A DNA stretch of 64,000 bases from an uncultured Treponema sp. (GTDB taxonomy: Bacteria > Spirochaetota > Spirochaetia > Treponematales > Treponemataceae). Made by a program: the position numbers and the translations under genes. The stretch lies in contig CAJUBD010000009.1 in NCBI GenBank assembly GCA_910584475.1, forward strand, positions 81,370 to 145,369, given 5' to 3'. Below, one piece after another: positions 38,563 through 48,388 of the stretch (positions are counted from its first letter, which is position 1; the number at the start of each line of letters is the position of its first letter). The notes under the pieces were generated by a model. The model saw only the letters and a list, made by a program, of their open reading frames with translations. It was not told the origin of the DNA and did no database searches.

Positions 38563-41500
38563 TTATAACTCAATTTTATGAAAATTGCTAGAGCATTTTT
38601 CATTTTTTTGCAAAATAACGACGCGCTTAGATTTTCGTCTCATCGAGCGCAAAATCCGTCTGGCAGCCGCGCTAATGTCATCTTGAGAAATCGTCTTTAG
38701 AATACGCATTTGCTCCAATTTTTCAGAATTGTCCAGCAAATAAAGTTGGCGAAGGAAAGCGGCAGTTCCCCTTCCCGAAGGCGTCTTCGGCTGGATTTCT
38801 CCGCTGTAAGTTCCCGTGACAGCTTTTTCCACGCTCTCAAAATCAAATTGCGCGCGCGTGACTTCTTCAAGGCACTCTTCGAGCGCGACAAGGCTTTTCT
38901 GCGGATTCGGGTCGCGATAAGTGCAAAGCGTAAAAGTCTCGTCAATGCTGTCGCTTGTGGCAAACGCCCCGTAAGCGCCGCCTTCCGTACGAAGCTTTTG
39001 CCAAAGCGTGCCGCTCGTGAGAATGTGCGCCAAGACTTTTTCCGCCACCGCCTCGCGAGTTCCGTATTTTGACGAGCGAAAACACAGCGAGCAAAACCCA
39101 ACCATCGAATGCGCGAAAATCGCCTCGTCATTCGTGGACGCAGTTTTTCCGATGTTAGTAAGCTCGAAAAATTGCGAGTCGGAAGCCTTGAATTTTTTTT
39201 CGGGAGATTTCAAATTCAGTTCGCGCGCGAATTTTTTCGCCGCGTCCAAAGCCGACGGAAGCGTCGCATCATCCGCGCAAACATGGAGAATCGCACCAGA
39301 TGAAAAAATCTTTTTCGCGATGAATTTCATTTTTTGGATTGTGCCGTCGATGTCCGCGCAAATTTTTCGGAGCGTGAAGACTTGGCAAAGTCCGCCCCAA
39401 ATTTCTTCAATGGCGCACTCGCGGCTTGAACGACATTCCGCGCGTGAAGAAGCCACCAAATGCCCCGCCGGCAAAATCGAACTTTCAAGTTCGTTCAGCA
39501 TTTCTTGAGCCAAAGTGCAAACGCGCTTTTTGTCGTCGAAGTTCGCGTCGAGAATGCAGTCGCGCATCAAGTCGAAACTTTCTTCGACTTTCGTGTCGAG
39601 CATTTTTATCTTGCAAAAAAGCCACTGTCTTCCGGCGAACGCGGAATTTTTTTCGAGCATTTTTTTCGCGCCCGCGCTTTCAGGGCAAGAATTGGAAAAA
39701 GTCGTCGTGCTGAACGCGCCGCAAGTTTTCGCAATCAAGCGCGAGGCCTCGTCCCAGCGAAGTTCGCCCCAACCCAATTCATTTAGAATGTAGGCGAAGA
39801 ACGGAAGGTACGGAAAAATTTCTGGCGCGAAAACATCCATCGGAAAAGCGGTCGTGACATATACGATTCCGTTCGTATTTTCGCGGCTCACGAAAAGCGG
39901 CACGTCGTCTTTTCCCACGCGAATTTTCGTTCGGCGGATTTTCAATTTCTCGTCATATACTTTCAAATCTTTCGGGCGAATGTGCGGAAGGCACGACAAA
40001 TCTTCATCGGAATTTTTTTGGAAGCGTTCCAAAGCCGCCGCGTCCAAAAGAATTTTTTCCTTGCCCGAATTTTTCATTTCGCGCAAAAGAATTTCCTTTT
40101 CCATTTTTTCGCGGCTTTTCAAAAAATTTTTTTCAGGTGAAATTATCGTAAACACGCAGTGCGGATTTTTCAAGAATTTTTCTTCAATGAGTTTTTTTAT
40201 GAAATCAGGATTCGCGAGAATTTTTTTCTTGAGACGAGCAAAAGCATCGCGCACGAAAAGCCCTTCCCACGCTTCGCCGCCGTAATTCCAAGTGCGCAAG
40301 GCGCGCCGCATCAGTACGAGCGAAAAAGGTTCTTGAAACCGCTTGATTTCACGATTGTCAAAATCGATAGCGTTGAATGTGGCGTCGATGTCGTCCTGCG
40401 CGATTCCTTCGTCGCAAAGAGTTCTGAGCGAATTGAAAATCAGATTCTTTACTTTCTCGAGATTTTTTTCTTTTACGCCGCGAAGCCCGACGCTAAAATT
40501 TATCTGGCGAATCGAGGCGTCCGTTCCGCTGCATGGCGAAATGTCCGAGCCGAGCGAACTTTTCAAAAGTGCGCTGCTCAAAGGCGAGCCGTCGTGCGCG
40601 CACAAAAGTGAGCCAAGAAAAACCGACTCGGCATAATCGTCCATATTGCGTGATTCGCCCAAAAGCCACGAAACGACTGCCGTGGAATCCTTTTCGCCCG
40701 AAGTGAAAGGAGCGTCCGCGCAATGAAAGCGCATTTTGGAAAAAGGCCTTTGAGTTTCGCATCTTAAGATTTCCCCCAAAAATTTTTTCTTCGATGAAAG
40801 CGAAAATGTTTTTTGCGAATTTCCTTTTGCCTCAATTTCATTCAAGATATTTTCCTGCAAAAAATCCAGCTGCTTTTGCGTGGAAATGTTTCCGTACAAA
40901 AAGACAAGGCAATTGTGCGCGACATAAAATTTTTTGTGGAACGCGATGAAATCCTCGTAGGAAAGACGCGCGATTTCGAGCGGATCGCCGCCCGAAGATT
41001 TCGCGTAAACAGTGTCGGGAAAAAGCGCGCCGTCGATTTCCTTGCCCGCCACATCGAGAAAAGAAGAATACGCGCCTTTCATTTCGTTGAAAACCACGCC
41101 TTGAATCGAAGGCTTTCCGCGCTCGTCAAATTCGATTCGATGACCTTCCTGCAAAAAAACTTCGCGCTTCAAGTTCGGAAAAAAAACTGCATCGGCGTAA
41201 ACCGCCATCAAATTGAAGTAGTCGGCTTCCAAAATCGAACTTGCAGGATAGACGGTTTTGTCGGGAAAAGTGAGCGCGTTCATAAAAGTCTGCACGCTTT
41301 GGCTTTCGAGATTTATGAAAGGATCTTTGAGCGGATATTTTTTCGAGCCACAAAAAACCGAATGCTCCACGATGTGCGCCGCGCCGCTCGAATTGCCGTT
41401 TGGAGTGCGGAACGCAAACGCAAAAAGATTTTCCTCGTCGTCATTCAAAAGATGAAAAACTTCAAGACCAGTCTTTTTGTGCCGAAAAAAAAGCGCGGTG

Positions 41501-41583
41501 GAATTGCAGTCAGGAATTTGCCTTTCGCTGACAAGTTCGAAATCTTTGTAAGACTTCGGAAAAATCGGTTTTTCGTTTGACAT
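38563..41583 (-). CDS. M16C-family zinc metallopeptidase (presequence-protease/insulinase type)
   Basis: 1006 residues with the four-domain M16C layout. The inverted zinc motif HxxEH is AAHIVEHSVFCGSKKYPLKD (His70, Glu73, His74); the distal Glu is expected in the region of residue 150. The C-terminal half ends with the typical SGTLWQKLRTEGGAYGAFAT (about 880). There is no signal peptide, so it is a cytoplasmic oligopeptide-degrading enzyme. It has a leaderless promoter. Confidence 0.92.
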   Translation of the reverse strand: MSNEKPIFPKSYKDFELVSERQIPDCNSTALFFRHKKTGLEVFHLLNDDEENLFAFAFRTPNGNSSGAAHIVEHSVFCGSKKYPLKDPFINLESQSVQTFMNALTFPDKTVYPASSILEADYFNLMAVYADAVFFPNLKREVFLQEGHRIEFDERGKPSIQGVVFNEMKGAYSSFLDVAGKEIDGALFPDTVYAKSSGGDPLEIARLSYEDFIAFHKKFYVAHNCLVFLYGNISTQKQLDFLQENILNEIEAKGNSQKTFSLSSKKKFLGEILRCETQRPFSKMRFHCADAPFTSGEKDSTAVVSWLLGESRNMDDYAESVFLGSLLCAHDGSPLSSALLKSSLGSDISPCSGTDASIRQINFSVGLRGVKEKNLEKVKNLIFNSLRTLCDEGIAQDDIDATFNAIDFDNREIKRFQEPFSLVLMRRALRTWNYGGEAWEGLFVRDAFARLKKKILANPDFIKKLIEEKFLKNPHCVFTIISPEKNFLKSREKMEKEILLREMKNSGKEKILLDAAALERFQKNSDEDLSCLPHIRPKDLKVYDEKLKIRRTKIRVGKDDVPLFVSRENTNGIVYVTTAFPMDVFAPEIFPYLPFFAYILNELGWGELRWDEASRLIAKTCGAFSTTTFSNSCPESAGAKKMLEKNSAFAGRQWLFCKIKMLDTKVEESFDLMRDCILDANFDDKKRVCTLAQEMLNELESSILPAGHLVASSRAECRSSRECAIEEIWGGLCQVFTLRKICADIDGTIQKMKFIAKKIFSSGAILHVCADDATLPSALDAAKKFARELNLKSPEKKFKASDSQFFELTNIGKTASTNDEAIFAHSMVGFCSLCFRSSKYGTREAVAEKVLAHILTSGTLWQKLRTEGGAYGAFATSDSIDETFTLCTYRDPNPQKSLVALEECLEEVTRAQFDFESVEKAVTGTYSGEIQPKTPSGRGTAAFLRQLYLLDNSEKLEQMRILKTISQDDISAAARRILRSMRRKSKRVVILQKNEKCSSNFHKIEL

Positions 41584-41589
41584 AAAGTC

Positions 41590-41618
41590 AGTATACTAAA
41601 TAAGATTTAGTTTGGCAA
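41590..41618 (-). promoter_or_regulatory. Leaderless promoter of the M16 protease gene
   Basis: Minus strand: TTGCCA (41618-41613), 17-base spacer, TATACT (41595-41590), then GACTTT and the ATG at 41583. The -35 box lies within the loop of the hairpin at 41601-41640. Confidence 0.7.
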
Positions 41619-41640
41619 CAAGTCGCAAAACTAAATCTTA
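41601..41640. terminator. 13-bp hairpin between fusA and the M16 protease gene
   Basis: TAAGATTTAGTTT (41601-41613) pairs perfectly with AAACTAAATCTTA (41628-41640). Flanking TTTT on the plus side and TTTAG on the minus side make it a possible end for fusA transcripts. The rest of 41641-41803 has a CGGTAGC...GCTACCCG pair and no gene. Confidence 0.5.
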
Positions 41641-41803
41641 TTTTCAAGTTTTGTTTGGCTCGGTAGCAAGTCCGCTTCGCAGTCTTGCGCCGTTACGCTA
41701 CCCGAGTTTTTATTTGCTCGCGCGGCTCGCATTTTTGTTCGCTATACTCACAAAAAGCACGAAAACTCGCATAAACTATTACTTATTCCTTATTACCTAT
41801 TCC

Positions 41804-43852
41804 CTAATTATTAAATCCGCCCGGTTTTTTCTGGAAGTGGCTGAATTCCATCGTGAACGAGGCGCGGCCTTGCGTTACGGAACGGAGCGTCGTGGAAAAG
41901 CCGAACATCTTCGCCATTGGCGCTTCGCAGTGAATCACTTCGCCGGATTGCTTTGAATCCTGTCCGAGAATCATTCCTCCGCGCTGAGTTACTTGGCTCA
42001 TAGCATCGCCGACGAATTCTTTCGGGCAAGAAATTTCCACGTCCATCACAGGCTCGAGAATTTCAGGCGAGGCGTTTTTGCATGCCTTGTCGAACGCGGA
42101 AACAGCGCACGCTTCAAACGCAAAAGGCGTAGAAGTGAGCTCGTCATATTCAAGCGCGGTAACCTTTACGGCGGTGTCGGTGCAAGGATAACCGAATTCG
42201 ATTCCGCTTGCGAGCGCGTTCATAAATCCGCTTTTCACCGCCTCGACGATTTCATCCGGAATGTTCGCAGTTCGCGCGATGCATTCGTAACTGTTTCCGC
42301 TTCCTGTCTCGCGCGGAGAAACTTCCACGGTGATTCCGGCGGTGTTTTCTTTTCCGGCAAGAACGCGGCTATATTTTTCAGTAGCGGAACTTGTCGCGGA
42401 CACCGCCTCGCGGTATGTCACCTGCGGCGCGCCCACTCTCGCCTTTACTCCGAAGTCATCTTTCATTCTCGTCACCAAAACATCGAGGTGAAGTTCGCCC
42501 ATTCCGCTGATGATGAGCTGACCCGTTTCCGAATCTTCCTTATGCGTAAATGTCGGATCTTCGCGAGAAAGAATTTCCAAAGTCTCGTTCAACTTGTCGC
42601 GCTCCGAAATCGAATCTGGCTCAATGGCGACAGAAATCACAGGCTCTGGAAATTTCACGCTTTCAAGCAAAATCGGAAAGCCCTCGCTTCCCAAAGTGTC
42701 GCCAGTCTGTGAAAGTTTCAGTCCGATAAAAACGGCGATGTCGCCAGCCGAAACGCTTTCCATCGGCTCGCTTTTGTCGGCGTGCATTCGCAGGATTCGG
42801 TTGACGCGCTCGCGCTTTTTTTTGGCGATGTTTGAAATTTGGCTTCCCGAAGCGATTTTCCCAGAATACATCCGAACGTAACAAAGCGGACCCATTTCGC
42901 GGTCGTATTGAATCTTGAAGACGAGCGCGAGCGGCTGCCCCGATTCCTTGCACGGAATCTCGACTTTTTCCTCACGATCCTTTTTGGAATGCATTCCGAT
43001 TGCCGGAGGCACTTCGTTGGGCGCAGGCAGATATTCCACGATCGCATCCAAAAGCGGCTGAACGCCCTGATTGTGCCGCGCACTTCCCATCACCACCGGA
43101 ACGAACGTGCGCGAAATCGTGCCGCGCCTTATCGCCGCTTTTAGCTGTTCGGCAGAAATTTCCTTTCCTTCAAGATAGAGCTCTGCCAAATCGTCGTCGC
43201 TTGACGCTACCGCATCCACCATTTTTTCGCGCCATTCTTCCGCCTCGGCTTTGCGTTCTGGTGCGATTTCAGAAATTTCAAATTTTTCGCCTTCGCTTTC
43301 CGCATCCCATCGGATTTCCTTTTGCGAAATCAAATCGATTATGCCTTCAAATTCCGCGCCCTGTCCGATGGGAATCTGAAGCGCGACGCATTCCACGCCG
43401 AATTTCTCGTGGACATCTTCCATAGAGCCGAAAAAGTCCGCGCCGACCCTGTCCATCTTGTTCATAAAGCAGATTCTCGGCACTCCGAAAGTGTCCGCCT
43501 GCTTCCAGACTGTCTCGGTCTGCGGCTGCACTCCGTCCACCGCGCAGAGAACGCAGACCGCGCCGTCAAGCACGCGGAGCGAGCGTTCCACTTCCGCCGT
43601 AAAGTCGACATGACCGGGCGTGTCGATTATGTTTATTTGAAATCCGTTCCAGTATGTCGTGGTGGCCGCGCTCTGAATCGTGATTCCGCGCTCCTGCTCC
43701 TGCGCCATCCAGTCCATCGTAGCCTGACCGTCGTCAATCTCTCCGATTTTGTGAATTTTTTTCGTATAGTAAAGGATGCGCTCCGTGGTCGTGGTCTTGC
43801 CCGCGTCAATGTGCGCCATGATTCCGATGTTGCGCATTTTTTCCAAAGACAT
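41804..43852 (-). CDS. fusA: Elongation factor G
   Basis: Translational GTPase, 682 residues. G1 AHIDAGKTTTTERILYYT, switch II RGITIQSAATTTYW, G3 IIDTPGHVDFTAEVERSLR and G4 FMNKMDRVGADF are all present, followed by domains II-V. Spirochaetes often carry two EF-G paralogues; which one this is cannot be told here. GGGAG lies about 13 bases before the ATG, rather far. Confidence 0.93.
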   Translation of the reverse strand: MSLEKMRNIGIMAHIDAGKTTTTERILYYTKKIHKIGEIDDGQATMDWMAQEQERGITIQSAATTTYWNGFQINIIDTPGHVDFTAEVERSLRVLDGAVCVLCAVDGVQPQTETVWKQADTFGVPRICFMNKMDRVGADFFGSMEDVHEKFGVECVALQIPIGQGAEFEGIIDLISQKEIRWDAESEGEKFEISEIAPERKAEAEEWREKMVDAVASSDDDLAELYLEGKEISAEQLKAAIRRGTISRTFVPVVMGSARHNQGVQPLLDAIVEYLPAPNEVPPAIGMHSKKDREEKVEIPCKESGQPLALVFKIQYDREMGPLCYVRMYSGKIASGSQISNIAKKKRERVNRILRMHADKSEPMESVSAGDIAVFIGLKLSQTGDTLGSEGFPILLESVKFPEPVISVAIEPDSISERDKLNETLEILSREDPTFTHKEDSETGQLIISGMGELHLDVLVTRMKDDFGVKARVGAPQVTYREAVSATSSATEKYSRVLAGKENTAGITVEVSPRETGSGNSYECIARTANIPDEIVEAVKSGFMNALASGIEFGYPCTDTAVKVTALEYDELTSTPFAFEACAVSAFDKACKNASPEILEPVMDVEISCPKEFVGDAMSQVTQRGGMILGQDSKQSGEVIHCEAPMAKMFGFSTTLRSVTQGRASFTMEFSHFQKKPGGFNN

Positions 43853-43867
43853 AATTATATCGATTCT

Positions 43868-44045
43868 CCCATAAAAAGTCAGGAGCGATTTCTGAAAATC
43901 GCGATTGGCTTTTTAGCGTGCGCGTCAAACAACTTGTTGCGCGTGCACAAGTCAATAAGCAAGTCTGTAAAATAGCAACGCGACTTTACAAACTTGTCAT
44001 GATAAAATGCCGCGCTATTTTAGCGGCGTTTTTATCATGCCTCCT
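43868..44045 (-). repeat. Composite hairpin element upstream of fusA
   Basis: Minus-facing. The copy nearest 44041 is an intact first hairpin: CATGATAAAA-CGCCGC / GCGGC-TTTTATCATG with loop TAAAATAGC (43999-44040). TAGGAGG lies at its outer edge. Then come an ACTTGTGCACGCGCAACAAG-type third hairpin and a remnant of GATTTTCAGAAATC. 44046-44246 shows nothing else except TTTTTGCG pieces. Confidence 0.7.
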
Positions 44046-44246
44046 AGATTTGGTAATGAAGTATATCAAAATCAGACATAAAATGCAAGCGGAAATGCGC
44101 CTCCGAATTTCGCCGTCAGTTTTTTGCGCCCCATCTGCGAAAAACTGCGTTTATTTACGTCCGATTTTCAAAAGCGGAAGTCTTTCGAAAAAAGGCAATG
44201 CGGATTTAAATGCGGGAAATTTTAATTGATTTTTCTGAAAAAAAAT

Positions 44247-44300
44247 TTGATTTTTTCGCAATTGTGGTTTATAATGAATTTTACCGTAATATTTACGGAA
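44247..44300 (+). promoter_or_regulatory. chvE promoter with palindrome at the start point
   Basis: TTGATT (44247-44252), 17-base spacer, perfect TATAAT (44270-44275). TTACCGTAATATTTACGGAA at 44281-44300 is a near-perfect palindrome placed exactly over the predicted start point. It may be an operator for a sugar-responsive repressor or a 5' stem-loop. Confidence 0.7.
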
Positions 44301-44326
44301 AACATTTTCTTATGGAGGAATTTTTC

Positions 44327-45391
44327 ATGAAAAAAATCGTTTCAATTGTGGCGGCGGGACTGATGCTCGCGGGAGCAACTTTTGCCGCACCGAAAAAACT
44401 TTTGGTTGGCGTTTCGATGCCGACCAAATCGCTCCAGAGGTGGAATCAGGACGGCTCCAACATGAAAAAAGAACTGTCTAAGGCCGGCTACGCCGTTGAC
44501 TTGCAATTCGCGAACAACGACATCGCGCTTCAGACAAGCCAAATCGAAAACATGCTCACAAAGGGCTGCAAGATTCTCGTCATCGCTTCTATTGACGGAA
44601 GTGCGCTCAAGGGCGTTCTCGACACTGCCAAACGTCAGGGCGTAAAAGTCATCGCCTACGACCGTCTCATTATGAACAGCGACGCGATTTCTTACTATGC
44701 TACGTTCGACAACTACAAAGTAGGAACGCTCCAGGGCGACTATCTCGTGGAAAACCTCAAGCTAAAAAGCCGCACTAAGGACAATCCGGCATACATCGAA
44801 TTTTTCACTGGCTCTCCAGACGACAACAACATCAACTTCTTCTTCGGCGGCGCGATGGACGTTCTCCAGCCGTACTTGGATTCAGGAGTTTTGGTTTGCC
44901 GCTCAGGACAGACTTCAAAGGCACAGTGCGCGACTCTCAACTGGTCGACTGAAGCCGGACAAAAGCGCATGGAAAACCTCATCGCCTCTCAAAAATACGG
45001 TCCGAACGGCACGAAACTTGACGCGGTGTATTCTTCCAACGATTCGGTCGCGAACGGAATCACGAACGCTCTCGTGGCGGCGGGCTACACTGCCAAGAAT
45101 TTCCCGATCATCACAGGCCAAGACTGCGACATCACTTCCGTAAAGAACATGATTGCCGGCACACAGGCGATGTCAGTATTCAAGGACACACGCACACTCG
45201 CCTCTCAGGTCGTAAAAATGGTGGACGCAATCGCCAAAGGCACTAACCCGCCGATAAACGACACGAAAACTTACGACAACGGCACGGGAATTATTCCTTC
45301 GTATCTCTGCGAACCTGTTTTCGGCGACAAAGTAAACTACAAGCATTTGCTGCTTGATTCTGGATACTACACGGCAAAGCAGCTTCAATAG
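44327..45391 (+). CDS. chvE: ChvE/XylF-type multiple monosaccharide-binding protein
   Basis: Periplasmic binding protein of the MmsAB-type importer, 354 residues from the ATG at 44327 (TATGGAGGAATTTTTC upstream). Signal peptide MKKIVSIVAAGLMLAGATFA is cleaved before APKK. Motifs: VGVSMPTKSLQRWNQDGSNM, VIAYDRLIMNSDAISYYATF, YSSNDSVANGITNALVAAGY, ITGQDCDITSVKNMIAGTQA. The sugar range cannot be read from the sequence; relatives bind xylose, glucose, galactose or arabinose. Confidence 0.9.
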   Translation: MKKIVSIVAAGLMLAGATFAAPKKLLVGVSMPTKSLQRWNQDGSNMKKELSKAGYAVDLQFANNDIALQTSQIENMLTKGCKILVIASIDGSALKGVLDTAKRQGVKVIAYDRLIMNSDAISYYATFDNYKVGTLQGDYLVENLKLKSRTKDNPAYIEFFTGSPDDNNINFFFGGAMDVLQPYLDSGVLVCRSGQTSKAQCATLNWSTEAGQKRMENLIASQKYGPNGTKLDAVYSSNDSVANGITNALVAAGYTAKNFPIITGQDCDITSVKNMIAGTQAMSVFKDTRTLASQVVKMVDAIAKGTNPPINDTKTYDNGTGIIPSYLCEPVFGDKVNYKHLLLDSGYYTAKQLQ

Positions 45392-45412
45392 CATTTTTGA
45401 ATTATAAGGCCG

Positions 45413-45480
45413 ACGCGTAACGCGAAATGCGTTCCGCGTTTGATCCGTGCGGATGATTTCATGCCCCGACGCTTGCGTCG
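45413..45480 (+). other. Intercistronic hairpin and mobile-element-like palindrome, chvE-mmsA gap
   Basis: ACGCGTAACGC / GCGTTCCGCGT (45413-45439, one mismatch) forms a stem after chvE. CCCCGACGCTTGCGTCG at 45464-45480 resembles the ends of the insert in the sirtuin gene. The rest of 45481-45593 shows no gene; a GGAGG site precedes mmsA. Confidence 0.5.
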
Positions 45481-45593
45481 TAATAAAGGGTACAAAACCA
45501 GATCGCAATGCCTTATGAGAACGACATACATCGACGCTCTGTCTCGAGGCATGTCGATAAAAAAAGAATTTACTCACGGAGGACATTCCAATC

Positions 45594-47117
45594 ATGCTAT
45601 TGGAAATGAAAGATATAACCAAAAGGTTCGGTCCTGTCAAAGCCTTAAACAACGTGAACCTCAAGGTTGCCGATGGCGAAATCCATGCCATTGTCGGCGA
45701 GAACGGAGCCGGAAAATCCACTTTGATGAATGTCCTTTCGGGCATATATCCTTACGGCTCTTATGAAGGCGACATAATTTTTGACGGTGAAATCTGCAAA
45801 TTTCAGACGATAAAAAACAGCGAAAAAAAAGGAATCGTAATCATCCATCAGGAATTGGCTTTGGTTCCGCTGCTCTCGATTGCGGAAAATATGTTCTTGG
45901 GAAACGAGCGCGGCACGAAGTCGAAAATAAATTGGGACGAAACATTCAAGAAAAGCGCGGAGGCTTTAGAGACGGTCGGTCTAAAGGAAAATCCGCACAC
46001 TTTGATAAAGGACATCGGCGTAGGCAAACAGCAGCTCGTGGAAATAGCGAAGGCACTCACAAAGGACGTGCGCCTTTTGATTTTGGACGAGCCGACGGCA
46101 TCGCTGAACGACACGGAAGCGAAAAAGCTTTTGGATTTGCTTTTGAAACTGAAAAAGGAAAAAGGCCTCACTTCAATTTTGATTTCGCACAAGCTCAACG
46201 AAGTGGCTTATGTGGCGGACAGCATAACCGTAATCCGCGACGGAAGCACGGTGACATCGTTCGCGAAATCCGAAGGAATAGACGAGGACAAGATAATATC
46301 CGCGATGGTGGGCAGAAGCCTCACCGACCGCTTTCCGAAGCGCGTTCCGCATATCGGGGAAATCTGCTTCGAAGTGCGCGACTGGTGCGTGGATCATCCG
46401 GTGTTTGACGGAATCACGGTCTGCGACCATGTTAATTTCAATATCCGCAAAGGCGAAGTCGTGGGCATAAGCGGACTTATGGGCGCGGGACGCACAGAAC
46501 TCGCGATGAGCATTTTCGGGAAAAGTTACGGCGCGAACATTTCGGGAAAAATTTTCCTCAACGGAAAAGAGACGCAGTTTCCCACCGTGCGCGACGCTAT
46601 CTCGAAAGGGCTCGCTTATGTTACGGAAGACCGCAAGGGCAACGGACTCATTCTCACCGAAGCGATCGCGAGAAACACCGTGAGCGCGAATCTCAAGAGG
46701 ATCGTAAACAAGCGCGGTTCGATTGACTTCGACTTGGAAAACAAGTATTCGGTGGAAATGGCGAAGGAAATGCACACGAAATGCGCGAGCGTCCAGGAAG
46801 ACGTGGGAAATCTTTCGGGCGGAAACCAACAGAAAGTCCTGATTGGAAAATGGCTTTTCGCCGAGCCTGACATCCTCATTTTGGACGAGCCGACGCGCGG
46901 AATCGACGTGGGCGCGAAATACGAAATCTACTGCATAATCAACGAAATGGTGGCGCAGGGAAAGTCCGTGCTGATGATTTCGTCGGAAATGCCAGAAATC
47001 CTCGGAATGTGCGACAGAATTTACATTATGAACGAGGGGAGAATGGTCGGCGAAATGAGCGGCTCGGAGGCGACGCAAGAAAAGATTATGGCGCAAATCA
47101 TCAATTCGGGAAAATAG
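45594..47117 (+). CDS. mmsA: Multiple monosaccharide ABC importer ATPase (MmsA/GguA type)
   Basis: 507 residues with two fused ATPase domains: VGENGAGKSTLMNVLSGIYP, GSYEGDIIFDGE (a subgroup trait), LLILDEPTASLND, then GISGLMGAGRTELAMSIFG, LSGGNQQKVLIGKWLF and ILDEPTRGIDVGAKYEIYC. It couples ATP hydrolysis to sugar uptake with MmsB and ChvE. The ATG follows ACGGAGGACATTCC. Confidence 0.93.
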   Translation: MLLEMKDITKRFGPVKALNNVNLKVADGEIHAIVGENGAGKSTLMNVLSGIYPYGSYEGDIIFDGEICKFQTIKNSEKKGIVIIHQELALVPLLSIAENMFLGNERGTKSKINWDETFKKSAEALETVGLKENPHTLIKDIGVGKQQLVEIAKALTKDVRLLILDEPTASLNDTEAKKLLDLLLKLKKEKGLTSILISHKLNEVAYVADSITVIRDGSTVTSFAKSEGIDEDKIISAMVGRSLTDRFPKRVPHIGEICFEVRDWCVDHPVFDGITVCDHVNFNIRKGEVVGISGLMGAGRTELAMSIFGKSYGANISGKIFLNGKETQFPTVRDAISKGLAYVTEDRKGNGLILTEAIARNTVSANLKRIVNKRGSIDFDLENKYSVEMAKEMHTKCASVQEDVGNLSGGNQQKVLIGKWLFAEPDILILDEPTRGIDVGAKYEIYCIINEMVAQGKSVLMISSEMPEILGMCDRIYIMNEGRMVGEMSGSEATQEKIMAQIINSGK

Positions 47118-47155
47118 AAATTTTCTGCGAAAGTCTTTTATAGGGAGAAAAAATT

Positions 47156-48388
47156 ATGAACTTCATTAAGAAAGTGCTCAAAGAGCACACGATGCTGGTG
47201 ATTCTCATCGCGGTGATGGCTTTGTTCCAAATCCTGATGTACATACAGTCGGGCGTGGGCGCGCTGTTCACTCCGGCAAACATCACGAACATCATATTGC
47301 AAAACTCGTATGTTTTGATTTTGGCGGCGGGAATGCTCTTGTGCATTCTCACTGGCGGAAACATCGACCTTTCCGTAGGCTCGGTGATTTGCCTTGTGGG
47401 CGCGATCGGCGGAAAACTCATCGTAGACGCGCAAATGCCGATTGCTTTGGCCATCATAATCTGCCTTTTGGCGGGAACATTGATTGGCGCATGGCACGGC
47501 GTTTTCATCGCGTATGTGCACCTTCCGCCTTTCATTGTGACCCTTTCGGGAATGCTGATGTGGCGCGGCGTGGCGCTCATCGTGCTTGACGGCCTGACGA
47601 TTTCTCCCTTCCCGCAAAAGTATTTGAATCTCTTCTCAAGTTACATTCCGGAAGTTTTCATGCCGGGACTTGTCGCTCAGTCGCTTGAAGAAGGATTGCA
47701 AGGTCCTGCGACAGACAAATTGAACTTTTTGCGGCTTCTCGTGACTATGATCGTGGCGATTGTGATTTGCATCGTGATGATAACCGCCTCGCTTTCAAGC
47801 CGCATCTCGAAAAAGAAGAAAGGATACGATGTGGAAGAAACTCCGGCTTTCATTCTGCGTCTCGCAGTGATTTCGCTCGTGCTTCTTTTCGTGTTTTGGA
47901 AATTCGCGCATCACCACGGAATTCCGACGGTCCTCATTTTGATAGCCGTGGTCGTGGCGTTCTACAACTACTACACGCAAAACACGGTTCCGGGGCGTTA
48001 TCTCTACGCTATCGGCGGAAATGTGAAAGCCGCTAAACTTTCGGGGATAAACACCGACAAAGTGATGATGTTCGCCTATACGAACATGGGATTTTTAGCG
48101 GGCGTGGCGGCACTTGTCTGCATCGCGCGATTCAATTCGGCCGCTCCTACGGCGGGTCAAAGCTACGAAATGGACGCCATCGGCGCGTGCTTTATCGGCG
48201 GCGCGTCGGCTTACGGCGGAAGCGGAACAATCGGCGGCGCGGTAATCGGCGCGATTTTTATGGGCGTTCTCAACAACGGAATGTCGATTCTTGGCGTGGA
48301 TTCCAACTGGCAGCAGGCGGTAAAAGGCTTGGTGCTGCTTTTGGCGGTCATCTTCGACGTAGTTTCAAAGAGAAGGAAAAGCCGATAA
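47156..48388 (+). CDS. mmsB: Multiple monosaccharide ABC importer permease (MmsB/GguB type)
   Basis: 410 residues, about ten membrane segments. Signatures: LCILTGGNIDLSVGSVICLV, VPGRYLYAIGGNVKAAKLSG and SYEMDAIGACFIGGASAYGG. A cytoplasmic loop of about 60 residues (residues 160-235) is longer than in MglC/XylH and is usual for this subgroup. AGGGAGAAAAAATT precedes the ATG. Its TAA overlaps the manC ATG. Confidence 0.92.
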   Translation: MNFIKKVLKEHTMLVILIAVMALFQILMYIQSGVGALFTPANITNIILQNSYVLILAAGMLLCILTGGNIDLSVGSVICLVGAIGGKLIVDAQMPIALAIIICLLAGTLIGAWHGVFIAYVHLPPFIVTLSGMLMWRGVALIVLDGLTISPFPQKYLNLFSSYIPEVFMPGLVAQSLEEGLQGPATDKLNFLRLLVTMIVAIVICIVMITASLSSRISKKKKGYDVEETPAFILRLAVISLVLLFVFWKFAHHHGIPTVLILIAVVVAFYNYYTQNTVPGRYLYAIGGNVKAAKLSGINTDKVMMFAYTNMGFLAGVAALVCIARFNSAAPTAGQSYEMDAIGACFIGGASAYGGSGTIGGAVIGAIFMGVLNNGMSILGVDSNWQQAVKGLVLLLAVIFDVVSKRRKSR

